In this document: in pieces, positions 44,634 through 52,521 of the stretch
How positions within the stretch are numbered: the first letter of the stretch is position 1
Layout: each line of letters begins with the position of its first letter
Origin: Curtobacterium herbarum
Lineage (GTDB): Bacteria > Actinomycetota > Actinomycetes > Actinomycetales > Microbacteriaceae
Assembly: GCF_016907335.1 (NCBI RefSeq)
Contig: NZ_JAFBBT010000001.1
Span: 806,001 to 870,000, forward strand
Direction of reading: 5' to 3'
DNA length: 64,000 nt
Notes under the pieces: generated by a model
What the model was told of the DNA's origin: nothing
Seen by the model: the letters and a program-made list of their open reading frames with translations, nothing else
Databases searched by the model: none
Program-made: the position numbers and the translations under genes

Positions 44634-46031
44634 CTACGGCCGCTCGGTGTCGTCGAGGGGGCCGCCGGTCAGCGCCGACAGGCGCTCCAGCCCAGCCTGC
44701 TCGACGAGCTGGCGAGCCAGCGGACGGGCGCGAGCCACCGCCTCCCGGACGTCGACGCGGGTGACCTCGAAGTCGGCCAGGCTCAGCTCGCCGTCGACCC
44801 AGACGTCCTTGACCTCGCGGCTGCCGGCGACGAACACGACCGCCTGGAACGGGTCGTGGACGTTCGCGAGCGTCGGGCTCTCCCCGTCGAACACGACCAC
44901 GTCCGCGCGCTTGCCCGGCTCCAGCGAACCGATCTCCGTCTCCATCCGCAGGGCGCGGGCACCGCCGATCGTGCCCATCTCGAACGCCTCCCGGGCGCTC
45001 ATCGCGGTCGCCTGCAGATCGCGGATGCGGGCCAGGATCGCCGCGGTCTTCATCGCCTGCAGGAAGTCCTGCGAGTCGTTCGACGCCGGCCCGTCGACGC
45101 CGATGCCGACCGGGATCCCGAGGGCCCGCAGCTCCGCCACCGGTGCGATGCCGCTCGCCAGGATGCCGTTCGCCACCGGGTTGTGCGCGACGCCGACGCC
45201 GTTCGCCGCGTAGGTCTCGCGGTCCTGACGGTCCATCCAGACGCTGTGGGCGGCGATCACCGGCACGCGGAACATGCCCGTCGCCTCGGCGTGCCCGACG
45301 ACGGTCCTGCCGGTGCGCTGGCGGGCGGCGGTGACCTCCTCGCGGACCTCGTGCACGTGCACGTGGATGCCGTGGCCGCCGTTCACCGCGTAGTCGATGT
45401 GCTCCTGCCACGCGGCGTCCGAGTACCGGCCGATCGAGGACATGCCGACCCGGAACGTGCTGTAGCGGCTGGCGTCGGCCGCCTCGCGCAGAGCGTCGAA
45501 CTCCGCCAGGATCGGGGCCGGGCCGAAGCCGCGGTCGACGTCCCCGGAGCCGAACGACACGACGCCGCGGAGGCCGAGCTCCTCGAGCGCCTGGACGACA
45601 CCCGGGGTCGCCGGCTCGTCCGCGATCGGGTCCGAGCAGAACATGTCGTTCGCCGTCGTCACCCCGCTCCGGAGCATCTGGATGCCCTGCAGCATGGTGC
45701 CCGCGTACGCCTTGTCCCGCGTCATCACCGGGTTGACGTGCGAGATCAGGGCGTTCAGCCACTCCCACAGCGTGTACTGCGAGCCGATGCCCGTGATGAG
45801 GCCCTCGCTGAAGTGCCCGTGCGTGTTGACGAAGCCCGGGGTGACGATGTCGTTCGCCCCGCCGCGGACCGTCGCGTCCGGGTTCGCTGCCGACAGCTCG
45901 GCGAACGTGCCGACCGCGGCGACCCGGTCCCCGTCGAGCAGCACCGCGCCGTCCCGGATCGCGGACGGGGTGGAGGAGGCGTCGGGGGCGGCGGTCAGCA
46001 CCCACCCGCCGCGGATCAGGGTGTGGGTCAT
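44634..46031 (-). CDS. SsnA/TrzN-type amidohydrolase
   Basis: A 465-residue metal-dependent hydrolase of the chlorohydrolase/guanine-deaminase group. Ligands look complete: NTHGHFSEG (HxH), HVHVHEVREE, VIAAHSVWM, and GVDGPASND. Substrates in the family include aminated purines, pterins and s-triazines. It converges on the reductase gene and is divergent from a second amidohydrolase. The shared upstream region of 124 bp holds an inverted repeat. Confidence 0.88.
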   Translation of the reverse strand: MTHTLIRGGWVLTAAPDASSTPSAIRDGAVLLDGDRVAAVGTFAELSAANPDATVRGGANDIVTPGFVNTHGHFSEGLITGIGSQYTLWEWLNALISHVNPVMTRDKAYAGTMLQGIQMLRSGVTTANDMFCSDPIADEPATPGVVQALEELGLRGVVSFGSGDVDRGFGPAPILAEFDALREAADASRYSTFRVGMSSIGRYSDAAWQEHIDYAVNGGHGIHVHVHEVREEVTAARQRTGRTVVGHAEATGMFRVPVIAAHSVWMDRQDRETYAANGVGVAHNPVANGILASGIAPVAELRALGIPVGIGVDGPASNDSQDFLQAMKTAAILARIRDLQATAMSAREAFEMGTIGGARALRMETEIGSLEPGKRADVVVFDGESPTLANVHDPFQAVVFVAGSREVKDVWVDGELSLADFEVTRVDVREAVARARPLARQLVEQAGLERLSALTGGPLDDTERP

Positions 46032-46056
46032 GTCCGGGACCCTAGGGACCCCGTGT

Positions 46057-46088
46057 TTCGCGGGTGTTCCCGGCCGGTTTCCCGCGAA
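46057..46088. promoter_or_regulatory. Possible operator between divergent amidohydrolases
   Basis: TTCGCGGG (46057-46064) and CCCGCGAA (46081-46088) form an inverted repeat with a 16-base spacer in the divergent promoter region. The plus-strand gene also has TACAAA 7 bp before its ATG, suggesting a leaderless transcript. Confidence 0.4.
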
Positions 46089-46155
46089 CGCGGGGCGTCC
46101 CTCCCGGAACGTCCGGCGTCACGAGACCGAAACAGCACCCTGCTACAAACTCCCC

Positions 46156-47454
46156 ATGCTGACCGTCACCGGTGCCCTCCGTGTCCTCGTCGACCCCCGC
46201 ACCGAACGTGACGGCGACGTGGTCGTCGACGACGGCAGCACTGACGCGACCACCCTCGACGCCTCCGGCTGCGTCGTCACCGCCGGACTCGTCAACGCCC
46301 ACCACCACCTGCTGCAGACCGCGTTCCGGACGCTCCCGGGCACGCGCGGAGTGCCGATGGCGGACTGGCTGCCCACGATGGCGCAGGCCTACGCGGAAGC
46401 GGGGCACGACCCCGAGCTCTACCGGGCGGCCGCTGCGGTCGGAGCCGCGGAGGGCCTCCTGTCCGGCGTCACGACCATCGCCGACCACCACCTGAACTGG
46501 CCGACCGACGCGAGCACCGTCGAGACCGTCGCGCTCGCCGCGGCGACCGTGGAGGCCGTGCGCGGACTCGGCGGTCGGCTCGTCTTCGTCCGGGGGAGCG
46601 CGCGCGACGACCCGTCGCAGGCAGCGGCATCGGCCGATGCGATCGTCCGGGCGCTGCTGCACGAGGACGCCGTCGGCGGCACCGACCCGGACGGCCGGCT
46701 GCAGATCGCGGTCGGGCCGGCCGGCGTGCACTCCGACGGCGAGGCCACCTTCCGGGCGCTCGGCGAGGTCGCCGCCGAGCACGGCCTCCGTCGGCGGACG
46801 CAGGCGAACGAGCAGGTCGACACCGCCATCGCGTTGGAGCGGTACGGTCGCCGGCCGCTCGACCTCCTCGAGGCGTGGGGGTGGCTCGCGCCGGACGTGA
46901 CCGTCGCGCACCTCTGCGACGTCACGGACGAGGAGATCGGGCGCCTCGCTGCCGCCGGGGCCACCGCGACCCACGCCCCGGGCTGCGACGTGCCGATGGG
47001 GTGGGGCATCGCACCCGTCGCCCGGCTCGCCGCCGCGGGTGTGCCGGTCGGGCTCGGCACCAGCGGCGGTGGCAGCAACGACGCCGGACACCTGCTCGCC
47101 GACGCGCGACTCGCGATGCAGGTGTCCGCGCTCGTCGGACCGCAGCTGCCGGCGCGCCAGGTGCTCGGCATGGCGACCGAGGGCTCCGCGGTCGGGCTCG
47201 GGCGGCCCGGACTCGGGCACCTCGGGGCCGGCTCGGCGGGTGACCTGTGCGTGTGGGACGTGTCCGGGGTCGCGGACGCCGGGGTGGCGGACCCGGTCGC
47301 CGGGCTGCTCTGGGCGTCGCCGGGGCGGCGGCCGAAGCACGTCGTCGTCGGTGGGCGCGTCGTGGTGCGGGACGGGAGGCTCGTCACGGCCGACGAGGGC
47401 GAGCTGGCGGCCCGGCTGCGGGAGCGCCTGGCGCGGGGGCGCGCGCGTCCGTGA
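46156..47454 (+). CDS. 8-oxoguanine-deaminase-like amidohydrolase lacking metal ligands
   Basis: A 432-residue protein of the 8-oxoguanine deaminase/SsnA group. The first metal pair (H49, H51 in NAHHHLLQ) and the barrel His in VAHLCD are present. The strand normally reading HTHxxE is RTQANEQ, and the usual GTDG aspartate is Ser303 in GTSGGGSND. Two expected metal-site elements are therefore changed, so activity is uncertain. The last codons and the stop lie within 19-bp tandem repeats. A TACAAA box 7 bp before the ATG suggests leaderless expression. Confidence 0.82.
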   Translation: MLTVTGALRVLVDPRTERDGDVVVDDGSTDATTLDASGCVVTAGLVNAHHHLLQTAFRTLPGTRGVPMADWLPTMAQAYAEAGHDPELYRAAAAVGAAEGLLSGVTTIADHHLNWPTDASTVETVALAAATVEAVRGLGGRLVFVRGSARDDPSQAAASADAIVRALLHEDAVGGTDPDGRLQIAVGPAGVHSDGEATFRALGEVAAEHGLRRRTQANEQVDTAIALERYGRRPLDLLEAWGWLAPDVTVAHLCDVTDEEIGRLAAAGATATHAPGCDVPMGWGIAPVARLAAAGVPVGLGTSGGGSNDAGHLLADARLAMQVSALVGPQLPARQVLGMATEGSAVGLGRPGLGHLGAGSAGDLCVWDVSGVADAGVADPVAGLLWASPGRRPKHVVVGGRVVVRDGRLVTADEGELAARLRERLARGRARP

Positions 47455-47555
47455 GACGCGCGCGTCTCCGTGAGGCGTCCGTCGCCGTGAGACGCCCCCG
47501 TCTCCGTGCGACGCCCCCGTCTCCGTGGGACGCCGCCGTCTCCGTGGGACGCCCC
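47442..47555. repeat. Six 19-bp tandem repeats at gene end
   Basis: Six units of 19 bp, consensus CGTCTCCGTGNGACGCCCC, with further decayed sequence to about 47575. The first unit contains the stop codon of the amidohydrolase gene. Each unit is itself partly palindromic (GCGTC...GACGC), so the RNA could fold into alternative hairpins. Confidence 0.9.
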
Positions 47556-47681
47556 GCTTGTGCTCAGACGCCGCCGGATTCCACGGCGTCTCGGGATCGT
47601 GAGGGCGTCGAGCACTGACGGGCGTGTCTCGACGCGGGCCCGGCCGCCGGGGTACGGTTCGCAGAACGAGGGAGGACCGTC

Positions 47682-47828
47682 ATGCGGATCCTGGGGAACG
47701 TGGTTCGCGGGTTGCTGTTCGCCCTCGAATCGGTGGCGAAGACGATCGGCGCGATGTCCGGAGCGCACACGCACGACCTGGACGGTCAGCGGAAGCTCTA
47801 CGAACAGCGGCCCGACTACCGCCCCTGA
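47682..47828 (+). CDS. Small conserved-looking 48-residue protein
   Basis: MRILGNVVRGLLFALESVAK opens a 48-residue frame preceded by GGGAGGA seven bases upstream, a strong ribosome site. An amphipathic or hydrophobic helix (1-27) is followed by a hydrophilic tail (HTHDLDGQRKLYEQRPDYRP). No family recognised. It is too good a ribosome site and frame to dismiss. Confidence 0.65.
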   Translation: MRILGNVVRGLLFALESVAKTIGAMSGAHTHDLDGQRKLYEQRPDYRP

Positions 47829-47840
47829 CCGGCGGTCGGT

Positions 47841-47896
47841 GCGCGTAGCTCAGTGCGCGTAGCTCAGTGCGCGCGGCTCAGTGCGCGCGGTTGAGC
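47841..47896. repeat. Four 14-bp tandem repeats over a stop codon
   Basis: Units GCGCGTAGCTCAGT (twice, identical), GCGCGCGGCTCAGT, then a degenerate fourth. The third and fourth cover the 3' end of the minus-strand PLDc_N gene. Each CTCA provides a TGA on the minus strand. Confidence 0.9.
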
Positions 47897-48102
47897 CGGT
47901 CGGCGAGACGTCCGAGCGCCCAGTTCAGCAGGAAGCCCAGCGCGCCCAGCACCGGGAGCGCGATGACGACGACGGTCCAGACGATCTTCGCCAGTTGCGA
48001 GCGGGTCCGGTCGCGCCAGAGCACGACCAGCGCTCCGACCTCGATCAGCACGATCACGAGCAGGACGGCGACGTGCCCGCCGCCGAATACTCCCTGGAGC
48101 AC
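47878..48102 (-). CDS. PLDc_N-domain small membrane protein
   Basis: A 74-residue protein with two membrane helices: VAVLLVIVLIEVGALVVLW, and VWTVVVIALPVLGALGFLLNWALG (the segment running to about residue 62). A charged RDRTRSQLAK loop joins them. The second helix is the PLDc_N (cardiolipin-synthase N-terminal) signature found in many stand-alone actinobacterial proteins. GTG 48102 follows GGTGGGGAC; an upstream start at 48186 would add an unlikely polar stretch. The stop lies in 14-bp repeats. Confidence 0.75.
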   Translation of the reverse strand: MLQGVFGGGHVAVLLVIVLIEVGALVVLWRDRTRSQLAKIVWTVVVIALPVLGALGFLLNWALGRLADRLNRAH

Positions 48103-48200
48103 GTCCCCACCTTCCCCGGAGCACGCGGTCGCACCCCTTTCGCGGAGTGTAGCGGCGTCGTGGTGCCGGCCCGCGCCTCCCGGCACGGCGGCACCCGCGA

Positions 48201-48776
48201 TCAGGGCGCGGCGACGACGGACGCCTGGAGCGCGCGGATCGTGACGGCGAGGCCACCGGAGGCCAACAGGCCGGACCCGAGCGGCCCGGACGAGTCGGTC
48301 CCGAGCAGGGGGAGTCGGCGCAGTGCGCGTCCGACCTCAGCGCTCATGCTCCCGATCTGCCAGCGGAGTTCGTCCGCACCCGATCCGGAGTACCCGAGCC
48401 CGGCTGCACGCACCGCGTAGGCAGCGGCGCCGAGCGCATGGGCGCCCATGTGGGCGACACCCGATGCCTGGCCGGCGGCGAACCCGGCCGCTCGTGCTGC
48501 CGGGTCACGCACGGCAGAGGCGGCGCGACCGGTCTCGAAGCGCCGGCGGATCATCTCTGCTGCGTCGATCTCCCCGCGGGCGAAGGCCCGCGTCCGCACG
48601 ATGCCGTCACGGGGCCGGCCGTCACGGGGCCGGCCGTCACGGGGCCGGCCGTCACGGGGTCGGCCGTCCTCGGGGGCGTGGCGCTCGAACAGCGGGAGGA
48701 CCCGCTCGGCGCAGTCCGCGGCCCACGCGGCGAGGACCCGGCGGTCGGTGAGGTCCAGTGTCTGCGGCGAGGCCAT
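48201..48776 (-). CDS. Imm-5-like putative immunity protein
   Basis: A 191-residue, all-helical, Ala-rich protein. It resembles Imm-5-like immunity proteins: VLAAWAADCAERVLPLFE at the N-terminus, then RPRD, a basic RAFARGEI helix, and AARAAGFAAGQASGVAHMGAHALGAAAYAV. No toxin gene adjoins it. Residues 38-57 are four GRPRD copies encoded by 15-bp tandem repeats, where relatives have one RPR element. ATG 48776 is chosen; ATG 48800 is possible. Confidence 0.65.
   Translation of the reverse strand: MASPQTLDLTDRRVLAAWAADCAERVLPLFERHAPEDGRPRDGRPRDGRPRDGRPRDGIVRTRAFARGEIDAAEMIRRRFETGRAASAVRDPAARAAGFAAGQASGVAHMGAHALGAAAYAVRAAGLGYSGSGADELRWQIGSMSAEVGRALRRLPLLGTDSSGPLGSGLLASGGLAVTIRALQASVVAAP
48606..48665 (-). 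repeat. Four 15-bp in-frame repeats
   Basis: Four GTCACGGGGCCGGCC units (three identical, one with a single change) encode GRPRD on the minus strand inside the Imm-5-like gene. Confidence 0.95.
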
Positions 48777-48813
48777 GCCAGCACCTTCGCACAGTGGCAC
48801 GGCGGCGGGAACG

Positions 48814-48852
48814 CGAGAACGCCGCCCCGGTGGTGCCGGGGCGGCGTTCTCG
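48814..48852 (-). terminator. Terminator of secreted-protein gene
   Basis: Perfect 17-bp arms with a 5-base loop, 31 bp after the stop of the minus-strand gene at 48884 and upstream of the Imm-5-like start. Confidence 0.9.
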
Positions 48853-48883
48853 TGGTGCTGGTGCGTCTGGTGACGCGTGGGTG

Positions 48884-49567
48884 TTACTTGATCTGGGCGG
48901 TGATGGTGGCGGTGCCGACGAGCAGGCCGCCCTTGACGGCGTCGGTCTTGAAGGTGCTGTTGAGCAGCTTCGCGGCGTCGTCGGAGATGTGCACGGTGGT
49001 GCCGGTGAGGATGGCGTTGTCGCCCTCGAGCTGCAGCGGCTTGAGCGTGCCACCGTGGAGCGAGAAGAGGTAGGCGTTGGAGACGGCGACCTTGCCGTTG
49101 ACGAGGACGTCACCGGAGAGCTTCGAGGAGCCCGGGTTCACGACGAAGTTCTCGAGCGTGACGGTGGTGTCGCCGGCCTTGAGGGTCAGGCCGGAGTCGT
49201 CGTGGTTCAGCAGGCCCTGCACGTAGGGGCGGTACTTGCCGTCCGGGCTCCAGTAGGTGACCGAGCCGGAGGTGATCGGGAACGACACGGCGCCGTCGGC
49301 GAGCTTGGCGTTGCCGGAGACACCCGGGGTCAGCTTCAGCGAGGTGAGGGCGTCGGTGAAGCCCTTGTCGAGTGCGACGGAGGTGTTGCCGCCGAGGACC
49401 TCGGGGACCGAGGCGACCGGTGCGGGGATCTTCGACGCGGAGCTGGAGGAGACGGTGTGCACGGTCGGGGTGGACGCGTTGGCTGCGGTGATGCCGAAGC
49501 CGGCACCGCCCAGGACGATCGCGCCGGCGGTGGCGAGGGTGATCGTGTTCTTCAGGGACTTGCGCAT
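48884..49567 (-). CDS. Secreted beta-rich protein of unknown function
   Basis: A 227-residue exported protein. The signal peptide is MRKSLKNTITLATAGAIVLG, with likely cleavage after ANA. The mature part has beta-strand-rich repeats: SVTYWSPDGKYRPYVQGLL, VTLENFVVNPGSSKLSGDV and LEGDNAILTGTTVHISDDAA. This resembles a widespread secreted actinobacterial family of unknown function. It has no anchor or lipobox. AAAGGAATG precedes the ATG. It is divergent from mntP across 349 bp. Confidence 0.75.
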   Translation of the reverse strand: MRKSLKNTITLATAGAIVLGGAGFGITAANASTPTVHTVSSSSASKIPAPVASVPEVLGGNTSVALDKGFTDALTSLKLTPGVSGNAKLADGAVSFPITSGSVTYWSPDGKYRPYVQGLLNHDDSGLTLKAGDTTVTLENFVVNPGSSKLSGDVLVNGKVAVSNAYLFSLHGGTLKPLQLEGDNAILTGTTVHISDDAAKLLNSTFKTDAVKGGLLVGTATITAQIK

Positions 49568-49916
49568 GTCTTCATTCCTTTGCTTGAACGCGCTCGGCGC
49601 GGTTGGTGACAGCGCGCCGAACACACCCCTGCGACGGGGTGGAGAACCAGCGGTGAGCTGCTGGTGAGCGCTTGCGGGTGTTTCCCGGCTTGTGACAGTG
49701 ATTCGGGGCCGGTCGCGAACCGGTTTGGGTCGGTTTGTCCTCGTTACCGTTCTGTGACACACCGGGTTCTCGGGGCGGGCCATCGAACACGCGAATTCGT
49801 CGCCCCGAATCCCTCTGATCAGGCCTTTTTCGCTCTGCAAGCCACTCGCGACATGGCAGGATCGACGAGTTCCGAGACGACGGCGTCTCCGTTGTCATCT
49901 CGAAAGGCGTCACCCC
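49568..49916. other. Divergent promoter region, secreted gene / mntP
   Basis: A 349-bp gap with both 5' regions. It is more AT-rich than average near 49725-49830 (TTTGGGTCGGTTTGTCC, CCTTTTTCGC). No clear MntR or DtxR box was found, and no yybP-ykoY manganese riboswitch pattern. Confidence 0.4.
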
Positions 49917-50486
49917 ATGTCGTTCTGGGCTCTCTTCCTCATCGCGCTCGGCGTCTCAGCCGACGCCTTCGCCGTCGCGCTCGGCAAGGGCCTGCACATG
50001 AAGCGGTTCAACGTCCGGCAGGCCGTGGTGATCTCGGTCGTCTTCGGTCTCTTCCAGGCGCTGATGCCGCTGCTCGGTTGGCTGCTCGGGACGACGTTCG
50101 CCCGGGCGATCGCCGACTACGACCACTGGGTGGCGTTCGGGCTGCTCGCGCTCGTCGGCGGCAAGATGCTCTGGGAAGCGTTCAGCAAGCACGAGGACAC
50201 CGACGAGGACACCGACCGGCTGCGCATCCGCGAGCTGCTGGTGCTGGCGATCGCGACGAGCATCGACGCCCTCGCGGTCGGCATCACGCTGGCGTTCCTG
50301 CCGGTGTCGATCGGATGGGCTGTCCTGCTCATCGGCATCACGACCGCGGTCCTGAGCTTCGTCGGCGTGGCAGTCGGTCGTCGGGTCGGCGCTCGCTTCG
50401 GCAAGCCCGCCGAGATCGCCGGCGGTGTGGTGCTCATCCTCATCGGCGTGCAGATCGTCCTCGAGCACACCGGCGTGCTCGGCTGA
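49917..50486 (+). CDS. mntP: Manganese efflux pump MntP
   Basis: A 189-residue, six-helix membrane protein (UPF0059). The paired acidic motifs are visible: GVSADAFAVALGKGLHM in the first half and ATSIDALAVGITLAF in the second, with the DxxA signature in each. It exports Mn2+ to limit toxicity. The ATG follows AAAGGCG. It is a stand-alone gene. Confidence 0.92.
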   Translation: MSFWALFLIALGVSADAFAVALGKGLHMKRFNVRQAVVISVVFGLFQALMPLLGWLLGTTFARAIADYDHWVAFGLLALVGGKMLWEAFSKHEDTDEDTDRLRIRELLVLAIATSIDALAVGITLAFLPVSIGWAVLLIGITTAVLSFVGVAVGRRVGARFGKPAEIAGGVVLILIGVQIVLEHTGVLG

Positions 50487-50573
50487 CACCGTCGACCAAC
50501 GGTCATCGGACGGCTCGGGCGGCGATCCACCCGCGATCGGACTGGCTCTGCCTGTCCGTGCGAGGATCAGGCC

Positions 50574-51017
50574 GTGACTCGTGGGGACAGCGACGGAAGC
50601 GGACGCACCGGGACAGGGCCGTGGCCGCATGCGCTGCTGGCAGCTGCAGTCGGCGCCGTCGCAGCCCAGTTCACCCACGGCGGTGCCGTCGCCGTTCTGC
50701 TGACGGGCTTGCCGGGCTTGCTGGTGCTCGTGATGGTCACGGTGATGACCGGAGGCGCCCTCGCTGTGTGCGCGGTCCTCGGTACAGGAGCGCGGAGGTT
50801 CGCGTGGCTCGGAACCACGGCGCTTCTCGTGGTCCCCGCGGTACTCGTCGTCGACGCCGTCCTCTTCATGCGAGCCGGACCGAGCGGTTCCCCCGACGGT
50901 GGCTTCTCAACGGCGCCGCTGCTGTGGGTGATCGGCGCGGTGCTCGCGGCTGTCCCCGCTCTGCTGGTGCATGTGACCCGTCCCGACGGAGCCTCCGACG
51001 GTCGGGGCTGGCCCTGA
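50574..51017 (+). CDS. Hypothetical four-helix membrane protein
   Basis: A 147-residue protein with a GTG start. A short hydrophilic N-terminus is followed by four hydrophobic segments (about 20-45, 48-70, 75-100, 115-135). No motif recognised. A second small membrane protein gene follows 24 bp later, so the two may share a transcript. Confidence 0.55.
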   Translation: MTRGDSDGSGRTGTGPWPHALLAAAVGAVAAQFTHGGAVAVLLTGLPGLLVLVMVTVMTGGALAVCAVLGTGARRFAWLGTTALLVVPAVLVVDAVLFMRAGPSGSPDGGFSTAPLLWVIGAVLAAVPALLVHVTRPDGASDGRGWP

Positions 51018-51040
51018 GTTCACCAGGCTGCGAGTCTGAC

Positions 51041-51310
51041 GTGGTGCCCTCGCGCCAGAAGAAGTTGCCGCGCATCGGAGCGGTCCGAGCTCGAGCGACA
51101 GCACTCTGGTGGCGACTCAACGATGCTGCGGCGACGCTCTACGTCGGAGCCGCTTCCCTGATCGGATTCGAGGCCCTGGCGCTCGTGCTCGGTTTCACGA
51201 CTGCCTGGCCGATCTTCATCCCCGTCGCTGTCGGCCTCCTCGGCGTGATCTACGTCTGCCGACGCTGGCTCAAGGTCGCGCTCGGAAGCCTGCGCCGTCG
51301 GCGCCGTTAG
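51041..51310 (+). CDS. Small hypothetical membrane protein
   Basis: An 89-residue protein starting at GTG 51041. A basic, Arg/Lys-rich N-terminus (PSRQKKLPRIGAVRARATAL) is followed by two close membrane helices and an arginine tail (SLRRRRR). No family recognised. Start and expression are uncertain. Confidence 0.5.
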   Translation: MVPSRQKKLPRIGAVRARATALWWRLNDAAATLYVGAASLIGFEALALVLGFTTAWPIFIPVAVGLLGVIYVCRRWLKVALGSLRRRRR

Positions 51311-51490
51311 CTCCCGGCTCGGGTTCTGAAGAGTCGACCGGCGCACGGGCAGGCGCAAGCGGGACTCCTGCGGCCGGCGTGGTCCGCCCTCGCGGGAGGA
51401 ACGATCGGTGCGAGACCGTACGGGCGAGGCGCGAGGTGTCGAGCAACGCGCTGACCGAACGTCAGACGGCTCAACGGGTACTCACAGCGA

Positions 51491-52483
51491 CTACCGCCAG
51501 ACCACAGATGGTTCGAGCAGGTGGTGGCCGGCTGGGGCTGGCAGGACGGCGTGCCCAGTGGAACCGAGGAGGACATCCACGACAGCGCGAGCGGCTTCGA
51601 CGAGGGGCTGCGCGACGCTGGGGATCCCGAGGGCGCCGGCGACGGGGGTGTCGTCGTAACCGACGACCGGAACTGCGGCTGGGAGAGCCATACGGGCCCC
51701 GAGAGCGAGCGTGTCGCTGGCACAGACGACCGCCTCGAAGGTGACACCGGCAGAGAGTGCCGTGCGGACGGCCGCGGCGGCAGCGTCGACATCGTCTTCG
51801 ACTGCGAGTTCGAGGTCGTCGTGGGGTGTTCCGGCTGCGTCCATCGCTTCAACCCACCCTTGACGGCGTTCGTCGTCCTGCCCGAACCGGGTCGGCCACC
51901 CGAGGTAGCCGACCCGTTGGGTTCCGGCCGCGAGGAAGTGCTGCGTGGCGCCGCGGACACCAGCGCGACCGTCGATGTCGACCCAGGGATAGGAATCCCA
52001 CGCATCCAGCGGGACGCCCCAAGGACGCCCGAAGGAAACGAACGGCACGTTGCGGTCGTGCAGCCACGAAAGTCGGGGGTCGTTCTCGGCAGTCGCGGTG
52101 ATCACGAATCCGTCCGCGTCCGCGCCTTCGATCAGAGCTTCGATCTGTGCGATCTCGTCTTCAGGGGAGTCTGCCGTGAAGAGCAGGACTCGGAATCTGC
52201 GAGCGTCGGCTGCTTCGACGAGCGCGTGCAGGAACCGGTCGAGGACGACGCCGGAGATTCCGTTCTGTTCATGGTCGAGGCGGATCCCGAGGGTGGAGCT
52301 GCGCTGTGTGCGGAGTCGACGGGCGGCAGCGTTCGGCCGGTAGCCGAGCTCGGCGATGGCGCGCTCGACGCGCTCCCTGGTGGCCGGTCGGACGATGTCC
52401 GGGCTGTTCAGCACGTTGGAGACCGTCTGACGTGACACCTGGGCAGCGGTGGCGACGTCGACGACGGTGGGGGTGCGCTGCAT
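51491..52483 (-). CDS. LacI-family transcriptional regulator
   Basis: A 330-residue repressor. N-terminal HTH: VVDVATAAQVSRQTVSNVLN. Hinge: ELGYRPNAAARRLR. A periplasmic-binding-protein-like effector domain follows. It is divergent from an oligosaccharide ABC operon, with a perfect 29-bp palindrome between the two starts. The inducer is probably the imported sugar. Confidence 0.93.
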   Translation of the reverse strand: MQRTPTVVDVATAAQVSRQTVSNVLNSPDIVRPATRERVERAIAELGYRPNAAARRLRTQRSSTLGIRLDHEQNGISGVVLDRFLHALVEAADARRFRVLLFTADSPEDEIAQIEALIEGADADGFVITATAENDPRLSWLHDRNVPFVSFGRPWGVPLDAWDSYPWVDIDGRAGVRGATQHFLAAGTQRVGYLGWPTRFGQDDERRQGWVEAMDAAGTPHDDLELAVEDDVDAAAAAVRTALSAGVTFEAVVCASDTLALGARMALPAAVPVVGYDDTPVAGALGIPSVAQPLVEAARAVVDVLLGSTGHAVLPAPAGHHLLEPSVVWR

Positions 52484-52521
52484 GGCTTCACCGTAGTGCC
52501 GACTTCGTGTATCTTGTGACC

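Noticed and set aside
47442..47896. CRISPR array
   Set aside because: Units of 19 and 14 bp are contiguous with no spacers, and no cas genes are present.
49568..49916. yybP-ykoY manganese riboswitch before mntP
   Set aside because: The conserved loop sequences of that riboswitch were not found in the leader.
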